DNA of 64,000 nt from Deltaproteobacteria bacterium (lineage in GTDB: Bacteria > Desulfobacterota > GWC2-55-46). Position numbers and translations under genes: made by a program. Every line of letters starts with the position of its first letter. Position 1 is the stretch's first letter. The stretch lies in NCBI GenBank assembly GCA_016177845.1, contig JACOUO010000001.1:124001-188000 (forward strand). The letters run 5' to 3'. The notes below the pieces were generated by a model, which saw nothing but the letters and a program-made list of their open reading frames with translations, had not been told where the DNA came from and made no database searches. Shown in pieces: positions 48,045 through 55,540 of the stretch.

Positions 48045-49187
48045 ATGAAAGATGACGGCAAGATACGCTACTTCATAACCGAAAATTTTCTGCTGATCGG
48101 AATTATCCTCTCGTTGTTCTTCTGGCTCCTTGAAGCCGTAATCCACACCTATGTTTTTAAAACAGCTGAATTCATCAACCAGATAATCCCGTCTGACACG
48201 AATGAGTTCTGGATGCGCATCCTTGTCTCCGCAATCCTTATCTCGTTCAGCGTCTATGCCAGAAGCATCCTTAAGAAAAGAAAGTCGGCTGTATCAGCGC
48301 TCAAGGCGAGCGAGGAAAAATACCGCCGCATAATAGAGACTGCCGAAGAAGGCATCTGGATAATAGATAAAGATGCCAGAATGGTTTTTGTAAACCAGAA
48401 TATCGCTGATATGCTCGGCTATACTACCTTTGAGCTGCTCGGTAAAGGGCTCTTTGATTTCATGGATGAAGAGCTTAAGGAGCAGGCTTTGCTGCATTTG
48501 GAAAAGAGGAAGAAAGGATTGAATGAGCTGTATGACTTCAGGTTCAGGAGAAAGGACGGCTCTGACCTCTGGGCAATAGTCTCCGCAACGCCTATCTTTG
48601 ATGAGGCAGGCAACTATAACGGCGCTCTTGGAATGATAACCGACATAACCGGGAGGAAACTCATTGAGAACGCGCTCAGAGAGGAAAGGGATAGGGCGCA
48701 GAAGTACCTTGATGTGGCAGGCGTTATTATGCTGACCCTGGATGAAAAAGGGATTGTAACGCTTATAAACAAAAAAGGCTGTGAGGTGCTCGGCTATACG
48801 GAAGATGAGATAGTCGGGAAGGACTGGTTCGACGGGTTTATTCCTGAGGATATACAGGATAGCATAAAAAAGGCTTTTACTGCCCTGATAAATGGAAACC
48901 GTATAATTGAATATTATGAGAACCATGTTGTCGCCAAAGGCAGAATTAAAAAACTGATAGCCTGGCACAATGTAACTCTTAAAGATGAGCAGGGCAATGT
49001 TAAATATGTTCTCAGCTCAGGGGAGGACATAACCGAGCGCAGAAAAGCAGAGGATGCGCTTAAGGAAAGGGTAGATGAGCTTGAGCGTTTCAGGAAAGTC
49101 ACTGTTGAAAGGGAATTCAGGATGAAGGAACTAAAGGACAAGATTTTGGAACTGGAAGGTAAGCTTTGCAGAATAAACCCTAATTAA
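48045..49187 (+). CDS. membrane protein with two PAS domains and coiled-coil tail
   Basis: A 380-residue protein without catalytic domain. The start is set at ATG 48045; an in-frame ATG at 48009 would add 12 residues. Two membrane helices (about 10-30 and 53-72) enclose a short periplasmic loop. PAS 1 is about 85-205 (VNQNIADMLGYTTFE) and PAS 2 about 210-330 (INKKGCEVLGYTEDE). The tail has the shared motif VEREFRMKELKDKI. It is first of three adjacent signalling genes and may pass its signal on through the tail. Confidence 0.88.
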   Translation: MKDDGKIRYFITENFLLIGIILSLFFWLLEAVIHTYVFKTAEFINQIIPSDTNEFWMRILVSAILISFSVYARSILKKRKSAVSALKASEEKYRRIIETAEEGIWIIDKDARMVFVNQNIADMLGYTTFELLGKGLFDFMDEELKEQALLHLEKRKKGLNELYDFRFRRKDGSDLWAIVSATPIFDEAGNYNGALGMITDITGRKLIENALREERDRAQKYLDVAGVIMLTLDEKGIVTLINKKGCEVLGYTEDEIVGKDWFDGFIPEDIQDSIKKAFTALINGNRIIEYYENHVVAKGRIKKLIAWHNVTLKDEQGNVKYVLSSGEDITERRKAEDALKERVDELERFRKVTVEREFRMKELKDKILELEGKLCRINPN

Positions 49188-49193
49188 TGAAGA

Positions 49194-50255
49194 ATGCCCA
49201 TGGATAGTACAGAAAAGAACAGGAAATTTTTAGAAGCAATAAGGATATGGAACTATTCTCTTTCCGTAACAGCGTCAAATATCTTTGGCAATGAGCATTA
49301 TATTTTCACTGACCTGGGAAAGTCTGCAGTAGAAAAGTTGAATGAAAAAGGCGTTGACTTTAAGAGGCCTACACCTGTTGAGACAATAAATGCCGTCTAT
49401 TCTTATTTCCAAAGTTTCGGGGATTTCGAGGAGGCATACGCAAAGGCATCGGGAGATAAGACGGAAGGCAAATCGGAGGTCTTGGACCTCTATGAAAAAT
49501 GGGAGCCGAACAGCACTTTTTGCTGCAGGGCAGCGGATATGGAAGCAGGCGGATACGCATGTTTCCGTTTTTGCGTGATGAGATATGTACTATATTCGTC
49601 ATTCGGACTTGATATTAAATTCATTGATGTGAAACACGACCTTGAAAAAAATGAAATTTTTGTGAAGGCTGCTCTGCTCCCTGTAAGCTGGGAAGAGATA
49701 AGGTCAGCAAGCATTGTGCAGATGCTAAAAGACCGTGAAGAGGCGCTTGAGAAGATGTCGGAGGATTTCAGCAAGGCCATAGAGATGTCGCTTGACGCTA
49801 TTATTACAGCTGATCAATCCGGTGTTGTTGTGCTTTGGAATCCTGCAGCGGAGAAGATATTCGGTTATAAGCAAAATGAGATTGTAGGGATGAAAGTGGA
49901 CATGCTTGTCCCCGAAGAGTATAGAGAACTGCACCGGAAAGGGCTTGAAAGGTTCCTTTCAACAGGCGAATCAATGCTGATAGGAAAGATAAAGGAAGTG
50001 GAAGGCCTTAGAAAGGACGGCTCAAAAGTCTCCATCGAGATGAGCCTTTCCGCCCAGAATATTAAAGGTAAATGGGTGTTTACGGCTGTTATCAGGGATA
50101 TTACCGAGCGAAGAAAGCTGGAAGCTGAACTGAAGCAGAAATATATTGAGATGGAGAGGCTCAACAAAATCATGGTCGGCAGGGAAATAAGGATGGGAGA
50201 GTTGAGGGAAGAGCTTAGGGACTTAAGGGCGAAGAGAAGCGGTGCGCAGGGATAA
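49194..50255 (+). CDS. PAS protein with an unassigned four-cysteine N-terminal domain
   Basis: A 353-residue soluble protein. Residues 1 to about 185 form a domain I cannot assign. It holds four cysteines close together (C110, C111, C123, C127, in STFCCRAAD and GYACFRFCVMRY), followed by a beta-rich end. A PAS domain follows (about 190-310), with LWNPAAEKIFGYKQNE and IRDITERR, then a coiled coil with the shared motif MVGREIRMGELREEL. No catalytic domain is present. The cysteines suggest metal, cluster or redox sensing, which is inference. The gene lies six bases after its neighbour and directly abuts the HD-GYP gene. Confidence 0.82.
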   Translation: MPMDSTEKNRKFLEAIRIWNYSLSVTASNIFGNEHYIFTDLGKSAVEKLNEKGVDFKRPTPVETINAVYSYFQSFGDFEEAYAKASGDKTEGKSEVLDLYEKWEPNSTFCCRAADMEAGGYACFRFCVMRYVLYSSFGLDIKFIDVKHDLEKNEIFVKAALLPVSWEEIRSASIVQMLKDREEALEKMSEDFSKAIEMSLDAIITADQSGVVVLWNPAAEKIFGYKQNEIVGMKVDMLVPEEYRELHRKGLERFLSTGESMLIGKIKEVEGLRKDGSKVSIEMSLSAQNIKGKWVFTAVIRDITERRKLEAELKQKYIEMERLNKIMVGREIRMGELREELRDLRAKRSGAQG

Positions 50256-52961
50256 ATGGGAATGAATAGACCTGAATTGAATACAATTGAAGAACTGCGG
50301 GCCGAAGTCGAGCGTCTCAGGAGCGAGCTTGAGCAGAACATGGAGCGCGAGCGCGAACTTGAGGAGACCAGGAAAGCCATGCTCTTTCTCCTTGAGGATA
50401 TCAACGATAACGCCGAAGGACTGATGAAGGCCAAAAAGGAATGGGAAACGACCTTTGACAGCATCTCAGACCTTCTTATCATACATGATAATGATATGAG
50501 GATATTAAGGTGCAACAAGGCTTATCATCAGATGGCGGGTATCCCTTTCACTGAAATAATAGGCAAGCCTTACAATGAAGTGTTCCCGAAGACGGATGCT
50601 CCTTTTTCCACTTGCCTTATGACTGAAAAAGAGCTTGGCATGCAGGAGGAAGAGGCGGAGTTCACCATCCCTGCATTGAATAAGGTCTTCAAGGTCAGGT
50701 TTTATTCAATAGCAAAGCCTGGCACTAAAGAAGAAAATGCATATATCCATATAATGGAAGATATCACGGACGAAAGAAGGGCCGCGGATAAAGAAAAGGT
50801 ACTTTATAATTTCACCCAGAACATAACAGCAAACCTTGATCTGGATTTCAGGCTCAAGGCAGTCTGTGAAGCGGCTGTGGAGTTTGGCTACAGGATGGCA
50901 TGGATAGGATTCCCGGACCATGCTTCCATGGACATTGTACCCATGGCTTATGCCGGTTTTGAGGACGGCTACCTCTCTGAGATAAAGGTCAAGTATGACG
51001 ACTCACAATTTAGCAACGGCCCGGTGGGCATGGCGGTAAAGAGTAAGAAATCTGTTGTATTTAATGACATCGCCAATGAAGAGAACTACGCGTATTGGAA
51101 GGAGCAGGCCTTAAAAAGGGGATTCGGCTCAATCGCTTCGTTTCCCGTAAAAGAGGAGGAAAAGGTAATAGCCTCTTTAAATATCTACAGCACTAATAAA
51201 GAATTTCCTGAAAAGGAACTTTCATTCTTACAGACATTCGCTAACCAGATAGGGATTTATCTTAAGAACGCGAAGCTCTTTAAAAAAGTCATGGAAACAT
51301 CCGAGAAGATGCGCGAAGAGATGGAACTCTCAAAGCATCTCCTGATGATAGCCTCTGCAACCGCCAACACTACCGATATAGATAAGCTGATGGAACAGGT
51401 GGTTAACTGCCTGCAGAATATAATCGGCTGCAACATCTGTCTTTCTTACATATGGGATAAGGAAAGGCGGGTATTCCAGCCAACGCAGGAGGTCGGGCTT
51501 CCGAGGGAAAAAGTCCCGTTCTTCAGGGTGGAGCCTCTTGACCCAGGAGTGCATTATATAAAAAAGGCGCTTGATACAAGGGTCCCTATACTTGAACAGT
51601 TTAAAAAAACGGAAAATGAATCGGAACAGGCCATTGATATATTGCCTATTTCTAACGGGTTCAGCCTTAACAGGCTCGATAAAGACATCCACTCCATTGC
51701 CGTAATACCGCTTATCGGAAGGGAAGATTACCTTGGAGTGCTGATATGCATCGCGTCAGGGCATTCATTCAAATTTGTTAACGGGTTTTCTGAAAGGGAT
51801 ATTGAAGTAATGGACGGCATATCCCACCAGGTCTCCATTGCCCTTGACGAGGCAAGGCTCTATAAGGAATCCATAGATAAGACCATGGAACTGTCGCGTA
51901 AGATCGAGACAATCCAGACCATGCATGAAATCGATAAATCCATTCTCTCAACCCTTGAGCCTCAGGAGATACTTGAGACAGCCGCCCAGATGATCGCCAA
52001 GATAATCTATTGCGATAGGGCAACTCTGGCCCTGGTGGATAAGGAAAAAGAAGGGTTTAACTTAGCCGCGGGCTTCGGGTTAAAGGTTTTGAAAAAAGGC
52101 GATTTCGTTGCATTCAAAGATACCAGTACCACGGATGTGGTTAAGACCGGAAGGCCTCAGTATGTCGCCAATATAAACGAGACCAAGCTCCTGCCGCTTG
52201 AGGCCGCGTTCGCAAAAGAAGGATTCATGTCACACATAAGGGTCCCTCTTACGATAAAGGGCGAGGTGATAGGTGTTTTCAGCATCGGGGCCAAAAGGCC
52301 GTCCGCATTTACCTCTGAAGATCTCTCTATCGCTGAGAAGCTTGCCTCTCAGATAAGTGTAGCGCTTGAGAACTCAAGGCTGCTTTCTGACCTTGAGGAG
52401 CTCTTCTTAGGCATAGTTAAAACGCTCTCGGAAGCGATAGATGCCAAGAGCCCGTGGACGCGAGGCCATTCCGAGCGTGTCACCAAAATCGCCATCGATA
52501 TCGGCATGGAGCTGGGCTTAAGCCAGCAGGAATTAAAGGACCTTGAGCTTGCGGGCCTCCTCCACGATATAGGAAAGCTTGGCACCTACGAGTCCATCCT
52601 TGATAAGCCGGGTAAACTTACCTCGGAAGAGCTTGACATAATGAAGCGGCACCCGAATAAGGGCGCGGACATACTTGCCCCCATAAAGCAGATGAAAAAC
52701 ATTGTCCCTGCCATAAAATCACACCACGAGTTCTATGACGGCAACGGCTATCCTGAGGGGCTAAAGGGAAGAGAGATTCCTTTTATGGGAAGGATACTTG
52801 CCGTGGCTGATACTGTTGACGCGATGAGCGCGGACAGGCCTTACAGGAAAGGCAAGCCAATGGACATTATCATCTCTGAACTGAGGAGATGTTCGGGAAC
52901 GCAGTTTGACCCGGGCATGGTCGATGCCTTTCTTAAGACCATAAAGGTAAAGGTGGCCTGA
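50256..52961 (+). CDS. PAS-GAF-HD-GYP c-di-GMP phosphodiesterase
   Basis: A 901-residue protein: N-terminal coiled coil (about 8-60), PAS (about 65-185), three GAF domains (about 190-345, 355-540 and 545-710) and an HD-GYP domain (about 720-895). The catalytic part shows HSERVTKIAIDIG, LLHDIGKLG, HHEFYDGNGYP and ADTVDAMSADRPYRKG, so it should hydrolyse c-di-GMP. No membrane segment. The start immediately follows the stop of the PAS gene. The GAF and PAS input plus two non-catalytic PAS genes upstream suggest that sensor proteins set its activity. Confidence 0.92.
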   Translation: MGMNRPELNTIEELRAEVERLRSELEQNMERERELEETRKAMLFLLEDINDNAEGLMKAKKEWETTFDSISDLLIIHDNDMRILRCNKAYHQMAGIPFTEIIGKPYNEVFPKTDAPFSTCLMTEKELGMQEEEAEFTIPALNKVFKVRFYSIAKPGTKEENAYIHIMEDITDERRAADKEKVLYNFTQNITANLDLDFRLKAVCEAAVEFGYRMAWIGFPDHASMDIVPMAYAGFEDGYLSEIKVKYDDSQFSNGPVGMAVKSKKSVVFNDIANEENYAYWKEQALKRGFGSIASFPVKEEEKVIASLNIYSTNKEFPEKELSFLQTFANQIGIYLKNAKLFKKVMETSEKMREEMELSKHLLMIASATANTTDIDKLMEQVVNCLQNIIGCNICLSYIWDKERRVFQPTQEVGLPREKVPFFRVEPLDPGVHYIKKALDTRVPILEQFKKTENESEQAIDILPISNGFSLNRLDKDIHSIAVIPLIGREDYLGVLICIASGHSFKFVNGFSERDIEVMDGISHQVSIALDEARLYKESIDKTMELSRKIETIQTMHEIDKSILSTLEPQEILETAAQMIAKIIYCDRATLALVDKEKEGFNLAAGFGLKVLKKGDFVAFKDTSTTDVVKTGRPQYVANINETKLLPLEAAFAKEGFMSHIRVPLTIKGEVIGVFSIGAKRPSAFTSEDLSIAEKLASQISVALENSRLLSDLEELFLGIVKTLSEAIDAKSPWTRGHSERVTKIAIDIGMELGLSQQELKDLELAGLLHDIGKLGTYESILDKPGKLTSEELDIMKRHPNKGADILAPIKQMKNIVPAIKSHHEFYDGNGYPEGLKGREIPFMGRILAVADTVDAMSADRPYRKGKPMDIIISELRRCSGTQFDPGMVDAFLKTIKVKVA

Positions 52962-52963
52962 TC

Positions 52964-53470
52964 TCAATCTATATGAGTATAGCCGAGACCGATGCCTATT
53001 CCTATAGAGGGCTCTCTTTCATAGGTGCGGGGTATCCATAAACGGTGCTCATCCGGCTTGATGACCGGATATTTATATGTGATTTGGCCGAGTTTTCTGT
53101 CCTCTACGCCTGTAATCGTTCCTGCAATAGTGATGCGTTTGCCTTTGCTGTAGATGGCAGGGTCTTTAAAGCCGTCAAACGCAACTAAAAAACGGCCTGC
53201 TGATTCCGCCGGCTCAACAGGCTTAAGCCTGTAATCAAGTCCTTCCTGCAATACTTCAATAAGAGTCCTGTTCTCTTCATTTTCCGTATTTATAATCGTG
53301 CCTCCGAAGGCGACCTTTTTGCCTATGAATTGGGTGGGGTTTTTGCTGACCTCCTCGAATGTTACATTACGGTCCACCTGCTTCAAGGTCTCTTTTGAGA
53401 TAACCGGGCCGCAGCCGTAAACAACGGTAAAGACCGCAAGCAGCATAAATATTCTGAAGATATTGCCCAT
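52964..53470 (-). CDS. slp: Slp-family outer-membrane lipoprotein
   Basis: A 168-residue lipoprotein. Signal peptide ends VYGC (C20). The mature part has the Slp pattern: KNPTQFIGKKVAFGGTIINTENEE, RFLVAFDGFKDPAIYSKGKRITIAGTI, then KYPVIKPDEHRLW and a glycine-rich C-terminus. In E. coli Slp is induced by starvation and acid; here the role is unknown. It is convergent with the HD-GYP gene, with only two bases between them. Confidence 0.9.
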   Translation of the reverse strand: MGNIFRIFMLLAVFTVVYGCGPVISKETLKQVDRNVTFEEVSKNPTQFIGKKVAFGGTIINTENEENRTLIEVLQEGLDYRLKPVEPAESAGRFLVAFDGFKDPAIYSKGKRITIAGTITGVEDRKLGQITYKYPVIKPDEHRLWIPRTYEREPSIGIGIGLGYTHID

Positions 53471-53559
53471 TGCTTTCTCCTGTTATTCAGGTGAAGCTGC
53501 TATAATCTAAAAATAGCATGTTATTGGGATCTGTCAATTTAGCGCAGGGGAGAATGAGT

Positions 53560-53922
53560 ATGCCGCGTTTTGTGATACATAAGCATAATGCCTCGCATCT
53601 GCATTATGACTTCAGGCTTGAGGCGCAAGGGGCGCTTAAGAGCTGGGCAGTGCCAAAGGGACTGCCGGATGAGCAGGGCGTAAGGAGGCTTGCCGTTTCT
53701 GTAGAGGACCATGAGCTTGGCTATATTGATTTTGAAGGCACTATCCCTGAAGGCCATTACGGCGCAGGGATAGTTGAGATATGGGATAACGGAAGCTATA
53801 CTGTTGAGTCATGGGGAGCGGATAAGATAGTATTCAGGCTTTCAGGAAAGAAATATTCGGGAAGGTACGCCCTTATCCATACGGGCGGGAAGAACTGGAT
53901 AATAATGAAGACAAAGGAGTAG
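53560..53922 (+). CDS. stand-alone LigD-type 3'-phosphoesterase domain
   Basis: A 120-residue protein matching the phosphoesterase domain of bacterial NHEJ ligase D. Catalytic features are visible: FVIHKHNASHLHYDFRLE (first His and DFR) and VEDHELGYIDFEGTIPEGHYGAG. I chose ATG 53560 for GGGGAG seven bases before it; an ATG two codons earlier is possible. No polymerase, ligase or Ku gene is in the window, so it may act in end-cleaning repair by itself. The PE family removes 3' phosphates and ribonucleotides from DNA ends. Confidence 0.92.
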   Translation: MPRFVIHKHNASHLHYDFRLEAQGALKSWAVPKGLPDEQGVRRLAVSVEDHELGYIDFEGTIPEGHYGAGIVEIWDNGSYTVESWGADKIVFRLSGKKYSGRYALIHTGGKNWIIMKTKE

Positions 53923-53933
53923 AGGAAACTTAT

Positions 53934-54701
53934 TCAGACGAGGAATTCAAGTGAGGCGACGGCTGAGCTTACAGCGCTATCCTCTCCTTTTCTAAGCGCC
54001 TCTTTGGTAATCTTACCAACGCTCCCTTTATTTACGACACCCGTGATGCAGCCGCCTTTGAGCCCCATTGAAGCCGTAAGCGTAAGCACTGTTGAAGATT
54101 CCATCTCATAGTTGAGCACATTGAGCGCTCTCCACTCTTTCGTCGCCCCGACAAACCTTTTTAAGATATATTTTCTGAACGAGTCAGTCCTCTCTTCACC
54201 GGGGTAGAATGTGTCTGAAGAGGCGGTAACTCCGACATGGTATTTTGCGCCTGTCGCTTTTGCGCCCTGTATCAGGGCATTGACTATGTCTATGTGGGCT
54301 ACCGCAGGGTATTCGATAGGGGCGTAATGGGTCGATGCGCCGTCGAGCCTGACAGAGCCGGTTGTTATAACGCAGTCGCCTGATTTTATATGGTCCTGGA
54401 TGGCGCCTGTAGTGCCTACTCGGATAAAGGTGGTAACGCCAAGCTGCGCAAGCTCATCAATGGCGATGGAAGTCGAAGGCCCTCCTATGCCGGTAGATGT
54501 AACGAGGATAGAGGACTTGCCAATTGTTGCCGCATAGGTGGTAAATTCCCTTTTGGAGGCAAGCCTGACAGGGGCAGAGCCGTATCTCTCGGCGATTGCC
54601 TCCGATATGACCGAAGACCTTGCCGGGTCTCCCGGAAGCAGGGCGATTTTTGCCCCTTTTATCAATTTTTTATTGAGGTCTAAATGATAGACATTCGCCA
54701 T
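53934..54701 (-). CDS. udp: uridine phosphorylase / nucleoside phosphorylase
   Basis: A 255-residue enzyme that splits uridine (or a related nucleoside) with phosphate. Phosphate-binding and active-site features: LLPGDPARS, TSTGIGGPSTSIAIDELAQLG, RVGTTGAIQ and NYEMESSTVLTLTASMG. Similarity is to the Udp branch; substrate preference cannot be settled from sequence. It is convergent with the phosphoesterase gene, 11 bases apart, and followed by tusA 34 bases upstream. Confidence 0.93.
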   Translation of the reverse strand: MANVYHLDLNKKLIKGAKIALLPGDPARSSVISEAIAERYGSAPVRLASKREFTTYAATIGKSSILVTSTGIGGPSTSIAIDELAQLGVTTFIRVGTTGAIQDHIKSGDCVITTGSVRLDGASTHYAPIEYPAVAHIDIVNALIQGAKATGAKYHVGVTASSDTFYPGEERTDSFRKYILKRFVGATKEWRALNVLNYEMESSTVLTLTASMGLKGGCITGVVNKGSVGKITKEALRKGEDSAVSSAVASLEFLV

Positions 54702-54735
54702 TAAGGCCCGCCTTAAAAAATATAGTTGGGGTGTA

Positions 54736-54972
54736 TCATGCTTTTTTAAGGTATATCTTGATGGTAGAGGCTTCCTCTTTTATGCCGAGAAGCTCATTGC
54801 CCGTGCTCTGCGCCCAAACCGGAAGGTCTTTTTTTGATACTGGGTCGTCGGTGAGGATTTCAAGCACCTGTCCCATATCCATCTGCTCAAGGGCGAGGGC
54901 TGTCTTTACGGAAGGCATGGGGCAGCTTAGTCCCCTTGCGTCGAGTGTCCTATCTACTGAAAAGTCTGCCAT
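54736..54972 (-). CDS. tusA: TusA/SirA-family sulfur carrier
   Basis: A 78-residue sulfur-transfer protein. The conserved motif is LDARGLSCPMP with the persulfide cysteine C17. It passes sulfur in tRNA thiolation, cofactor synthesis or sulfur oxidation/reduction. It lies ten bases after a DsrE-family gene on the same strand; TusA-DsrE pairs are typical of sulfur-handling gene sets. It keeps a cysteine, unlike the selenium-type rhodanese elsewhere in the window. Confidence 0.93.
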   Translation of the reverse strand: MADFSVDRTLDARGLSCPMPSVKTALALEQMDMGQVLEILTDDPVSKKDLPVWAQSTGNELLGIKEEASTIKIYLKKA

Positions 54973-54982
54973 ATTCTTATCC

Positions 54983-55474
54983 TTAAATAAATAGATTTAT
55001 ATTGGAATCTTTTGCTATCGACAGGTATGAAACAGCCCCGATGACTTCCTTGCATTCATCGATGAAGTCTTCCTGTTTAAGCCCCATAACCGACATACTC
55101 ATCTCGCAGGGGTAGAACTTGACCCCGAGGGCGTGCGCCATTTTTATGAACTCCTGCAGGCTCGGAACCTTCTTCTGGGTCATCATAATCTTCATCATGG
55201 CAGGGCCCATGCCGGCCATGTTCATTTTTGAGAGCGCGAGCTTTTTTGCGTGCCCGTAATTCATCATGTTGAGCATCTTCTGCATCCAGTTCTGCCCTTT
55301 GATGAGCCCGCCCTCTTTTTTTATTACATTCAGGCCCCAGAAGGTGAAGAAGATATTGACCTGCATGCCCATTGACGCGGCGGCAGTCGCTATTACGAAT
55401 GACGCGATGGCTTTGTCCATCTCGCCGCTGAAAAGCACTATTGTAACGCCTTTGTTTTTTACCAATTCATTCAT
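54983..55474 (-). CDS. DsrE-family (DsrE2-like) protein
   Basis: A 163-residue protein of the DsrE/DrsE2 family with conserved C123 in FYPCEMSMSVMGL, the probable sulfur-accepting residue. The N-terminal strand TIVLFSGEMDKAIASF and a hydrophobic second segment are typical. It works with TusA, whose gene overlaps the same transcript, to shuttle persulfide sulfur. The family also holds members of unknown function, so a specific pathway is not assigned. Confidence 0.9.
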   Translation of the reverse strand: MNELVKNKGVTIVLFSGEMDKAIASFVIATAAASMGMQVNIFFTFWGLNVIKKEGGLIKGQNWMQKMLNMMNYGHAKKLALSKMNMAGMGPAMMKIMMTQKKVPSLQEFIKMAHALGVKFYPCEMSMSVMGLKQEDFIDECKEVIGAVSYLSIAKDSNINLFI

Positions 55475-55540
55475 AAATCCCCTTAATCTTAGGGCAATTA
55501 AGCCTTATGTAAATATAATATATTAGGAATTATGTGATAT

